A stretch of 64,000 nt of DNA, taken from Manihot esculenta (Eukaryota > Streptophyta > Magnoliopsida > Malpighiales > Euphorbiaceae). Made by a program: the position numbers and the translations under genes. Of this stretch, positions 1 to 10,700 are shown piece after piece. The stretch covers positions 4,730,265 through 4,794,264 of the forward strand of contig NC_035161.2 of assembly GCF_001659605.2 (NCBI RefSeq). Direction: 5' to 3'. Each line of letters begins with the position of its first letter. Within the stretch, counting starts at the first letter, position 1. The notes beneath the pieces are model-generated. The model was given only the letters and a program-made list of their open reading frames with translations. It was not told the origin of the DNA and ran no database searches.

Positions 1-407
1 CAATGGGAGAGAAAAAGCTCACCCGTGCGGACCAAAGGGACCCTTTTATATGTGGCTGGCCAGGCCACGTTCGGGGGCCGAATGTGCCTCCGTATCCATG
101 CAATGTTCGGCGGCCGAACATAAGGTTCGGCGGCCGAACCTGCACTTCCCTCACTCATGCTTTCGGGGGCCTAACGTGCCTCCTAATCACATGCATGTTC
201 GGCGGCCGAAAGTCAAGTTCGGCGGCCGAACCTGGGTTTTCCTTCAAGCTACATTCATGCAAAAACTCATTTAATTTCTTACTTAAAAACATGAAATACA
301 TGAAAACATTTCATAAATTCATAGTTTTGCCCTTCTAGAGGTTTCCGACATCCGAGGTCCCACCGGACGGTAGGGATTCCGATACCGGAGTCTAGCCGGG
401 TATTACA
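1..407 (-). mobile_element. 3' LTR start of a Ty3/gypsy element (continues beyond window)
   Basis: On the minus strand a polypurine tract (AAGGGGGGGAGAA, plus positions 408-420) lies just downstream of the retrotransposon polyprotein stop and is followed at 407 by TGTAATACCCGGCTAG, the TG start expected of an LTR. The sequence then runs off the left edge, so LTR length and target duplication cannot be seen. Between 70 and 230 it holds six copies of a near-palindrome related to TTCGGCGGCCGAA. The PPT-plus-TG arrangement is seen directly; calling it an LTR is inference from element structure, since the second LTR is not in view. Confidence 0.75.
70..230. repeat. Array of near-palindromic TTCGGCGGCCGAA motifs
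   Basis: Exact copies lie at 106-118, 126-138, 198-210 and 218-230. Variants with GGGGG in the centre lie at 70-82 and 162-174. The motifs form a higher-order repeat of about 92 bp: a variant, a spacer, then a close pair. Each is GC-rich and able to fold, in an otherwise AT-rich region. Function is unknown; such arrays are common in plant LTRs. Confidence 0.85.
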
Positions 408-526
408 TTCTCCCCCCCTTAAGAACATTCGTCCCCGAATGTTCCTCAACTAACATACAAAGCATGGCATCAATCATAACATACAACATATCATACATGC
501 AACACATAGAACAACTAACACTCACC

Positions 527-2191
527 TCAAAACAGATGGGGGTATTGCTGGAGCATGGACTCCCGTGTCTCCCAGGTGCATTCTTCAATATTGTGGTGGT
601 TCCAAAGGACTTTCACCATCGGGATTTCCTTGTTCCTTAGCTTTCTGATCTGAGTGTCTAGGATCCGCACTGGCTGCTCTACATAGGTGAGATCCTCTTG
701 GATCTCTACATCAGGCTCACTAAGAACCTTTCCAGGATCCGACACGTACTTCCGTAATAGAGAAACATGGAAAACCGGATGGATTCTCTCCATCGAAGCA
801 GGCAAGTCTAGCTTGTACGACACATTACCGACCCTCTGAAGCACCTCAAAAGGACCGATGTACCGTGGAGCTAACTTACCCTTCTTCCCGAACCGAACCA
901 CTCCTTTCATAGGAGACACCTTGAGCAAAACCAAATCCCCCTCCTGAAACTCTAACTGTCTTCTGCGGATATCTGCATAACTCTTCTGCCGACTAGCAGC
1001 AGTCTTGATCCTCTCTCTGATTATGGGTACTACCCTGCTGGTAAGCTCTACTAACTCCGGACCCGCAAGAGTCCTCTCTCCTACTTCCTCCCAGCAGATA
1101 GGTGATCTGCACTTCCTCCCGTACAAAGCTTCATATGGAGCCATCCCTATGCTAGCATGATAGCTGTTATTGTAGGCAAACTCCACCAAAGGTAGATGCT
1201 GCCTCCAAGAACCGCCAAAATCTAGCACACACATTCTGAGCATATCCTCTATTGTCTGGATGGTCCTCTCTGACTGACCGTCTGTCTGTGGGTGGAAGGC
1301 AGTACTGAAGTCTAATCTGGTACCCATAGCGTTCTGCAGACTCCGCCAAAACCTGGAGGTGAACTAGGGCCCTCTATCTGACACTATAGATACCGGGACC
1401 CCATGCAGTCTGACAATCTCATCTACGTACACCTGCGCCAACTTGTCCACAGAGTAACCACTCCTGACAGGGATGAAGTGAGCAGATTTGGTGAGTCTGT
1501 CCACGATCACCCATATGGAGTCCAATCTGTTGGACGTCGCCGGTAACCCCACTACGAAGTCCATAGCTATATTCTCCCATTTCCACTCTGGAATCGGTAG
1601 TGGATTCAACATTCCAGCCGGCTTCTGATGCTCTAGTTTCACCCTCTGACACACATCGCAGGCTGACACGAACAGTGCCACGTCCTTCTTCATAGCTGGC
1701 CACCAATACACTCTCTTCAGATCCTGATACATCTTGGTGGCCCCAGGGTGAACACTATACCTGGTATTATGGGCTTCTCCCATAATATCTCCCTTCAGAC
1801 CGATGTCATCTGGCACACATAATCTGTTCCCGTAGCGGAGGATCCCCTTATCATCAAACCTGAACTCATCACTCTGGCCTGACTGAACCGTTCTGGCTAT
1901 CCTGACCAACTCTGGGTCCTCATGCTGTTTCTGAGCTACCTGCTCCAGAAACACAGGCATCACTCTCATCTGAGCCACTAAGGCACCTGTGCCAGACAAC
2001 TCCAACTGTAATCCCTCACTCATAAGTCTGTGGAACTCCTTCACCACCGGCCTCCTCTCTGCTGAAATGTGGGATAGACTGCCGAGTGATTTCCGGCTTA
2101 AGGCGTCTGCCACAACATTCGCCTTACCCGGATGGTACTGAATCTTGCAATCATAGTCACTCAACAGCTCTACCCATCTCCTCTGCCTCAT
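527..2191 (-). pseudogene. Ty3/gypsy polyprotein fragment: RNase H tail, integrase, chromodomain
   Basis: This is the C-terminal part of a gag-pol polyprotein, in one frame from 2191 down to 527 but interrupted by a TAG at 1364-1366. In order it shows the end of RNase H with the HPGKANVVADALSRK signature; the integrase zinc-binding HHCC region (HPGATKMYQDLK, then CDVCQRVK); the integrase core with MDFVVGLP, IVSDRGP and the downstream [11 protein letters not shown]; and a C-terminal chromodomain-like end ([12 protein letters not shown] ... [10 protein letters not shown]). The stop falls directly after SDRGP, where relatives have Q or R before FTS, consistent with a CAG-to-TAG transition. Protease, reverse transcriptase and gag are absent: coding similarity stops near 2200. 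The chromodomain and motif order fit the chromovirus (Tekay/Del-like) lineage of plant Ty3/gypsy elements. It is dead as a coding unit. Confidence 0.93.
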
Positions 2192-2199
2192 GTTCAGGT

Positions 2200-2371
2200 T
2201 AAGCTTGGAAAAAGAAAGAAAAAAAAAAGTTTACAGTTTTATGTATGTTGTTGATCATGTATGGGATATTACAGGTTACAGGAGGTATGTTTGGCTTGCT
2301 ACGGGTCCCGGCGGCCTTAAGCCGATCTGGATCCTAGCGCCGGTAACGGGTCGGATTTCCGGGTCGTTACA
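2200..2371 (-). mobile_element. Second LTR-like end, fused to the gypsy fragment
   Basis: Read on the minus strand, 2371 begins TGTAACGACCCGG and continues through a GC-rich stretch (about 2280-2371), then an AT/pyrimidine-rich piece, and joins retrotransposon coding sequence near 2200. The start resembles a Ty3/gypsy LTR 5' end but does not match the LTR start at 407. This suggests a recombinant or nested element in which a 5' LTR from another family now abuts an internally deleted element. The family assignment is inference. Confidence 0.55.
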
Positions 2372-2960
2372 TTAAGAAACTCAAACTTGGCTCGTTTAGC
2401 AAACGAGTTTAGACGAGTCGAGCTTTTATCAAGCTGAGTCTCAAATAGTTCACGAGTAATTTAATTTGTTTACATGTATAATGAGTTTTAATTTAAAACT
2501 AATGAGTTTAAAACTAAAATAATTTTAGTTAAATAAGTATATCTACAAATTAGCATGTAAACTTATAAAGATGAGTTTTTAAATTTTAATAATTCAAATA
2601 TATGCAAGTTTAAGAGTGTAACTAAATATATAGAGTTAAATTTTAAAAAATTTAGATTTGGCTCATTAAAGTATATGCAGGGTTTGAGTTTATTTCTCTT
2701 ATGATAGTAATTTCAGTTTGCTTAATGAGATCGTTTACGAGCTTATTCGCGAGCCTGCTCATGAACTCAGAAATGAGCCGAGTTCACGAGTCTTAACGAG
2801 TCGAATATTATGGAGCTCAAATTTGGCTCATTTACCAAATGAGTCTAAAAATTAAGCTCGAGTTTAGATCGTTTAAAAATCAAGTCGAATTCAATCGAGG
2901 TTTTATCAAATCGAATCTCAAATAACTCACGAACGGTGTAGTTCATGTACACCCCTAAGA
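2372..2960. repeat. Dispersed AT-rich repeat with two direct copies
   Basis: Two diverged direct copies are visible: about 2380-2460 (CTCAAACTTGGCTCGTTTAG ... TCTCAAATAGTTCACGAG) and about 2812-2935 (CTCAAATTTGGCTCATTTAC ... TCTCAAATAACTCACGAA). The unit is rich in GAGCTC/CGAG motifs and ends near 2960 at TGTACACCCCTAAG, a typical plant MITE-like terminus. No gene is seen here. Confidence 0.55.
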
Positions 2961-4208
2961 GTGAGCGTGACTGACGACCGCTGACTAGCGGCACGGTGAC
3001 CATTTTCCCATTCCATATTGTTGGGCACTTGGGCTGCGGCACGCAAACGAGAGACTCTCTCAAATTTATTTATTTATTTTTTTCATGGGGGCTGCTCCCA
3101 ATAATTAATACAACAGCCCAACACTTTTTTTTTTTAAATTTATTTGTCATAAAAGATAATAACGTTAAAATTGAACTTTTTTAAAATTAAAAAAATAATT
3201 GATTTCAAATAAATTTAAATAAAAATTAATATAACTTAATTATTTAAAATTTACGTTTGTTTTTAATAATTATTGTTCATTTGGAATAAACAATTGTTAA
3301 GAGTTTTTTAAGGGAATCACGAGATTTCTCTTTTCTATTAATTGAATTAATATTTTACAATAAATAAATAAATAATTTTTTCTTCATGTCAGTTTTTTAT
3401 ACCATATAATTCTTAAAAGTCTATTTTTTGATATCTCTTAAGCTACAGTCTCGAGTTCAAAAGTTAAACAATTAGATGTAAATCTGTTAAAAACTATTTC
3501 ATATATATATGTATTTTCTTGTCCTGTGTTAAATAAAATTACAATTTTAATTATATTTTATTTATTATAAAAAAATAAATTATTATCAAATACAATAATT
3601 TTTAAATCGTTACTTTAAATTTATAGAGCACACTATAATAAATATTAAAATTAATAAAAAAAATTTAACAGCAATATTAAATATCAATAATTACTGTTAT
3701 TGATATTTTTTATATATTATTATATTTTTTTATATATCAAATAATATTATTATTAATTTATATTAATTTTTATAATAATAAAATTAATATCGCTGTAAAA
3801 TATTTTTTATTTTTTTATAGCAGCGAAATAATGAAACAATGAAAAGCAATATTTTCTTTTCCCTTCCTCTTCCTCAGATATATTTCAGAATAAATGAAGT
3901 GAGAGAAACAATGAAAAGCAATCTCTTTTGTTTTTTCCTTCACGTTTTTTTTATATATATATATATATTATTAAGTATTTAAAATTTATTAATCTAATTA
4001 ATTTGAATTTACGCTCCAGAAAAATACTTCCTTTAAAATTTTTAAAAATAATTTGTATTTAAAATTTAAATAGGAGATCTCTTATTAAAGTAGAAGGGAA
4101 TTGTGGATTCTCCTCTACCATCTAAATTAACTTTACTTGGAGTACAAAATTAAAATATTTGTGCTGACATAAGCAATGTCAAAAGCACCTCTGGCAGCTG
4201 AACAGAAC
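2961..4208. other. Intergenic spacer, no gene seen
   Basis: AT-rich DNA with short A/T runs and an AT microsatellite near 3955-3968. The last 200 bp or so form the likely P450 promoter. No coding frame with family features is visible. Confidence 0.6.
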
Positions 4209-4216
4209 TATAAATA
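4209..4216 (+). promoter_or_regulatory. TATA box of the P450 gene
   Basis: TATAAATA lies about 100 bp upstream of the P450 start codon, a normal distance allowing a 5' leader of about 65-75 bp. Confidence 0.7.
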
Positions 4217-4312
4217 GCCATCAAACCGTCGGTTCACATACACTAACAGTTATAAACGGCTGAGATAACTCCTCTACTCTCACCGTCTTTACCAAGCTCA
4301 AGCTCCAGCTCC

Positions 4313-5904
4313 ATGTCTTCACTAGTATTAGCTATATTCTTGATCCTTCTTGGGTCTCTCTTGCCTTTCCTTCGTTACCTTCTGCGCAGAGCCGGAAACT
4401 ACAAACATGGCAGGAAACTACCCCCGGGTCCCCGGCCCCTACCACTCATTGGTAACCTCCACATGCTAGGGAACCTTCCTCATCGATCCCTTTACTCCTT
4501 ATCCAAAGAATATGGACCCATCATGTCGTTGAGGCTAGGCTCTATACCAACCATTGTGGTTTCGTCTTCTCAAGCTGCTGAGTTATTTCTTAAGACCTAT
4601 GATTCCATTTTCGCTAGCCGTCCAAAACTCCAAGCATCTCTCATGTCTTATGATTTTAAAGGCATGGCTTTTACTGAATATGGCTCCCATTGGCGATACA
4701 TGAGGAAGTTGTCTGCACTGCACCTTCTGAGTGTATCAAAAATTGAGTCTTTTGCACCGATGAGGAAGGAAAAGCTTGGGTTGCTGGTGGATTCGTTGAA
4801 GAAAGCGGCGGCGGTGAAGGAGGTGGTGGATTTCAGTGCAAGGGTTGAGGCAGTAATACAGAACATGACTTATAAGATGGTGTTTGGAGGAAATGATGAT
4901 GATGAGTTTGATATGAAGTCTCTTATTATGGAAAATATGAACTTGGCTGGAGCTTTCAATGTTGCTGATTATGTGCCATGCTTAGCTACATTTGACCTTC
5001 AGGTATTTATCTATGTCTACATGTCCTTGCAGTCCAATCTTATACCTCAAGAAACATAGTTAACAAAGTATTGTTTTTTATGTTAATGTAGGGATTGACA
5101 AAGCGTATGAAGGCATTCAGCAAGAGGATGGATGAAGTATTAGAGAAGATAATTGAGGATCATGCAAAAAAAGCTAATAGCTCCACTCAAAATCAGCCTA
5201 AAGATTTCATCGACGAGTTGCTTTCCCTGATGAACAATTCTCAAGAGGAGAAAATTGATCGAGCTAATATCAAAGCACTAATGATAGAAATGATCGTGGG
5301 AGCATTCGATACTTCGGCCGCGACAGTTGAGTGGACATTCGCCGAACTTCTACGGCATCCAAAGGTGATGAAACGTCTCCAAGAAGAGTTAGAAAACGTC
5401 GTCGGCTTAAATAGAATGGTGGAGGAGAAAGACCTTCCAAAGTTAACCTACTTAGACATGGTGATAAAAGAAAGCTTGCGGCTACGTCCTGTTGGACCAT
5501 TATTGATCCCACATGAGTCCACAGAAGACGTCACTGTTAATGGGTATCACATACCAAGAAAATCCAGAATTATAGTAAATGCATGGGCGATTGGGAGAGA
5601 TCCCATTGCATGGCCAGAAAATGCAGAGGAATTTTTCCCGGAAAGGTTTAGAGATAGTGATATAGATCTTCGTGGGCATAATTTTGAGCTTATACCATTT
5701 GGTTCTGGCCGTAGAGGGTGCCCTGGAATGCAGCTGGGACTCGTCACTGTTCGAATTGTTGTAGCTCAGTTGTTGCACTGCTTTGATTGGGAGCTTCCTG
5801 ATGGTTTGTCGCCGAATGAAATTGACATGAGCGAGAGATTTACACTCACGATGCTCAAAGCTACTCATTTGCTTGCTGTCCCGAAGTATCGCTTGCTTTG
5901 TTGA
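4313..5904 (+). CDS. Cytochrome P450, CYP736A/CYP71AU type
   Basis: Haem-thiolate mono-oxygenase of the CYP71 clan, anchored in the ER membrane and expected to hydroxylate a specialised metabolite using NADPH-P450 reductase; the substrate cannot be told. Exons 4313-5002 and 5092-5904, intron 5003-5091 (GT-AG, phase 0), giving 500 residues, the usual length and the single-intron structure of the clan. An N-terminal membrane segment spans residues 3-25. The proline hinge PPGPRPLP begins at 37. The I-helix oxygen-binding motif is GAFDTS (300-305), the K-helix ExxR is ESLR (357-360), PERF is at 413-416, and the haem loop FGSGRRGCPG puts the ligand at Cys440. All key residues are intact. The region around LPHRSLYSLSKEYGPIMSLR and VVSSSQAAELFLKTYD resembles CYP736A proteins. 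A TATA box lies 100 bp upstream. Subfamily placement is from memory; the P450 call is secure. Confidence 0.95.
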
Positions 5905-7092
5905 AGAAGCTTGGCTTCTATATGATGATCTCGGTGCTGCATGCTGTTGAATTATCGCCATTTATGAGAAGAAGGATGAGCTAGTATATATAGTAATAAT
6001 GGATTTGTAATCCTTACCGTGCACCAGCTACTGTATTATTATAATTATAATTATAATTATTATTATTAATGAGAAAGTTTCATTTTTATTTGGTAAGAAT
6101 AAATTATTTATGATAGACGATTTTTTTTTTTTTGAAATTTAATATTTATTAACTTTGGGAAACTTTTTTAGAGAAGAAAATAAATGGTGAAAATTTAAAA
6201 TGAATGAGAAAATTATTTTCCTCCCTTTATTTGGAAGAAAATAAAAGAGAAAAAGTAAATTTTTTAATAATAAAATAATTTTTTTCCTTTTTATTTATTA
6301 TTAAAATGAATTATTATAAAAAAAATAATTTCATCAAATTACTAATTACATTCTCTCCATTTTAGAGAGATCCACCTCACAATCCACTACAGTATCAATT
6401 CTACTCATATTATGTAGAGTTGATATATATTATAACTTATAAAAATTATTATTTAGTATCTTTATTTTAATAAGCTTAAAATATATAAATTTTGAAAAAA
6501 TAAAAATATAGGATTAATTAAAAATATTTTTTTGAAAGCAATTAATTAAAAATATTTTTAAAATAAAAAATTAAATAATTATTTCCATATTTTTTTGTTA
6601 GATGATCAATTTAATGCCGTATGTTCAATTAATTTCAAGTTAATTAAATGTCAATCTGATAATTTACACAATGAAAATTCAACAAAAATAAATAAATATA
6701 TTATTTTTCATAAATATATTATTGGTTATATATGGGGTATTGAATAAAAAATTTTAAATAATTATATTAATTTATATTTATATTTAAAATTTTAATATAT
6801 AATATTTATGTGTGATATAATAAAAAAAATTTATAATAAATTTTTTTAATATAATATATTTAAGATTATATATGGTAAATAATTTATTTATTATTTTTTA
6901 ATTGAAAATTAGAGATCGAAGGAATAGAACTGAAATCTCTCGAATTTACTCAAATATATTTACCACCAGATTGAACATATGAATGCAAATAATTTATTCT
7001 ATAATTTTTATTTTTATCTTTTTATATAAATAAAAAAATAATAACTATTAGTTAAATGATTTTTTTAATAATTTTTAATTTTATCTATATTA
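5905..7092. other. P450 3' flank and AT-rich spacer
   Basis: Contains the P450 3' UTR (AAT/TTA microsatellite near 6038-6068) and then low-complexity AT-rich DNA. Nothing gene-like is seen. Confidence 0.6.
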
Positions 7093-7556
7093 TTTTAGAG
7101 GTGAATATTCCGTCGATTCAGTTTAAAATTGAATATAACTGAATAAATTAAAAATTAAAATTTTAATATTTATAAAATTAAATTAATTGATTTTGATCAA
7201 AAATTAAATTCAACTAAACCGATTTCATTCGATTCAATTTAATTTTATCAGTTTAAATTTTTAATAAATTTTTTATTTTTTATATTTTATTTTTAATATT
7301 TTAAAATTTAATTAAAATATTTTAATTTTAATATGATCTAATTTTTCCGTATTATTAAAAATAATATATTATTATCAATAAAAAATTTAATTTAATTTTT
7401 AAAATTTTTTCTAATTAAAATTAAATAAAATTAAAATAATTAAAAATTTTAAAATTAAAAACCAAACTAAATTAAAATAAATAAAAAATTACTCAGATTT
7501 TAAATTAATTCAATTCTATAAACTTTTTTTATTTGGATCGAATTCTCGCCCTAAAA
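7093..7556. mobile_element. MITE-like repeat, family A copy 1
   Basis: The termini form inverted repeats (left TTTTAGAGGTGAATATTC; right end reverse-complemented TTTTAGGGCGAGAATTC) around an AT-rich core with many variants of CGATTYRRTTTAA. The same core recurs near 13.2, 15.5 and 44.2 kb, so this is a multi-copy family. It lies 147 bp upstream of the CCR4-like start codon. Confidence 0.65.
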
Positions 7557-7702
7557 TTTTCCATATGAATTAAGAGCGCTATCACCTCAGTTTTCCAACG
7601 CATAACGTCCTCACTTTCTAAGCTCCCTATCCATGCTATCAATCCAAACTCCTCCCAACTCCCACCCACCAGCAATAGCTCTTTACCTCACAAAATCATT
7701 CA

Positions 7703-10700
7703 ATGGGAAGTAGCAGCGCCTCTTCCTCTTGGCTTAGCCCACGCGCCACCGTCTTTAGCCTTGCCTCATCACCCAAGCGCGAACCTTTCTCCTCCTCCTT
7801 TTTCTCCTGCAAATCCTCCACCACCAATACTATCACCTGTTGCGCTACTGACCCCACTGATGATTCCTCCTCCACCTCCTCATCATCATCATCCTTATTA
7901 TCTGCGTCCTATACTCGTCGGTGGTACAATCCTCTTAGGCGCAGGCCTTACGACCACCCTTCACCTGAAATTTTCCGCCATTGGGTAGAAGAGGATCAAT
8001 CACAAGCATCCCAAGGTAACCAAGATCAATAGAATGATGGATAAGAATTGGGTTTTCGTTAAATTTCACAATCACTAACACAGTCTAACAAATATTGCAC
8101 TATTTATTCATTAATAGCTGTTTTATATTGAATTGCTTTATATTTTGAAATCTAATTTGTAAATTTGTGCTTTTGAATTGCAAGAACGTTTTACCATGGT
8201 GTCATATAATATATTGGGAGACAGAAACGCTTTCAAACACAGAGATTTGTACAAGAATGTTGACCCTCTCTACCTGGAATGGGCACATCGCAAAAGGGCC
8301 TTAAATAAAGAATTAGCTGGATGGAATGCTGATGTTATCTGCTTGCAAGTAAGCTTCTTCTTCTTCTTCTTCTTCTTTTTGAAAGTCCAGACTTAAAAAA
8401 TAAGTTGTCGCTTGAAATTTATGGATTCAAATGGGATTATGCTAGGAGGTAGATAGGTATTATGATTTACTGAAGCTTATGGAGAAAGCAGGATATGCTG
8501 GTTCTTACAAGGTTAGCAGTCAGCGCACTTTTGATATCTGAAACATCAAAACCTTTGTGCTTGCTTTTCTAGAGGAAGATTCATTCCATTTCTCATAATT
8601 GCAGCGACGTACGGGGGATTATGCTGATGGTTGTGCCATGTTCTGGAAAGCTGATAAGTAAGGAAAACGTTTCTTTATGTTCATTGGTTGCTTCTGAATT
8701 ACTTTGGTTAAAAGAGAATTTTCAAATAAGTTGTTATTCCCAACTAGATTTCAGTTGTTGGAAGGAGAAAGCATTGAATTTAAGGCACTTGGTCTTCGTG
8801 ATAATGTTGCTCAACTCTCCGTTTTTGAGGTAGCAATTCAGAAACATCCTCTATCTGCTGTTATATTTAAAGTAAAGCGGAAACAATTTCTTGCACTATC
8901 TTTAGTCTAGTTGATTTTATTTTATTTTATTTTTGTCCACATTCTTTACTCATTCAACATCTGAAATTGAATGGATATGTACAAAGCAAAAATTTGTAGT
9001 GAGTTGTTGCTTGTACTGTAAGGTCAGAACGTTAGAGGAAGACAAATGATGTTTGAATCTAATGATTATGTTATGACTTCTCAATTTTGTGTTGCGATCT
9101 CTTTTGTTGGACTTGGTTAATCTAACTGGTATACACTGACTTGAGTAACTAATTGTTGTTGACACTGGTACATAAAAATGAACATTGTACTGTCATAGTG
9201 GCATGCTATTGAATAAATTGACTAAATCACCGAGATAATCATCATATGGCCTTAGGCAGCCTTTTACACAATTCTGTCTATTAAGTTCCATATCTTGTAT
9301 TCTGTAAATTTTATTTTTGAAACTGTTTGATTTCAAAGCAAGACTATCATACAGGAAATGTCTATTTTAGCAAAACTGCAACAAATGGTGCTGAGATTTA
9401 TTTCTCTTTCTAATTAATGTTGCTTTGTGAGCTGAGATTAGTCTTACTTTTAAATGTTCAGAACCACTTTATCTAGTCTCGACTGTGCAATAAAAATAGC
9501 ATTTGGCCTTTTTCAAGTTTTTCTGAGAACTTGGGGCTTCCATTTATTTTTATGAGAAACGTAGCGTTTGATAGAATATTGAACTAGTTTTCTTGTGTTG
9601 CCCTCCCCATTGCACTGGATTTTAACTTGCACTTTGTTCTCTTCCTTGTCAACAGTTGCCTCTTTCCTATTCTGACTTCATTTCATACAGGTAGATCTGT
9701 GAAGCTGAATCAAGGAGATTATTGGTTGGTAACATCCATGTCCTTTATAGTCCAAATAGAGGAGAAATTAAATTAGGTCAAGTAAGTACTCCTTTTATCT
9801 CGGTAACTACAATCTATGCTGAAAATTATTAACAAGCTTACATGAGGTGCCTCTAATGTTACTTTCTTATTAACTATTAGAGCACAAACTTTTCCAGAAT
9901 GAAATAATAAAGTTCTTGCAATATATTTCTTTGATGGACACATTGAACTTGATAAATTTTGTTAGTAGTCCTGGCCATGAGCAGGATTAGAACCGGAACC
10001 GGTCAAGCCTGTGATTGATTTGAATAGTGACTGAACCAAACTGGAAGCAGAACGGGCCTGTTTGGTTCCTGGCCAAATTTGTTTCATTTAGAAAATATTA
10101 AACGTTTTGGAAAAAAATCTGGAGTGTTGGATTTGATCAAAACCAAGTGAACTGGATTCAACACAAACCAGAACCTTGGGGGGTTTTATGGGGCCAGTCA
10201 GGTTTATACCTCCAGTAAACTGGAAACTATCCTAATGCCCAGGTCTATTTATAAGGAAATTATTTACTGTTGAAAGCAGTCTTTGTTTTGAGATCACATT
10301 GCATCTGGTAGCCCAGCAACAGAGCAACTGGAAAAAATGTGTGTATATGTTAATAAAATATCACTGCCACCTCAACATACTTTTTTCATATGACTTGCAT
10401 CATCAATCATGCTAGTCGTTGTCAATATCTTTTCTTTTGCATTCTCCAAATACATTGCAAGTCAATGTTTTTGAGCTTACATTATACATAATGGCCTTAA
10501 TTGTTTTTAGAAATCATGTTATTGAATCCTGGTGGTTAAAATTTAAAATATCTGCTCTAAACAAATGAAGCTTAGGCTTGTATTTTGGTGCCTCTTACTC
10601 TTGATGGTTTATCAATCAGTAGGCACAATTTTCTCTGTTGTCTTAATACTGAATTGGTTGATTTGTAGATTCGTTTTCTTTTATCAAGGGCACAGATCCT

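Noticed and set aside
5270..5961. Minus-strand frames over the P450 second exon
   Set aside because: Shadow frames of an intact, well-conserved P450 exon.
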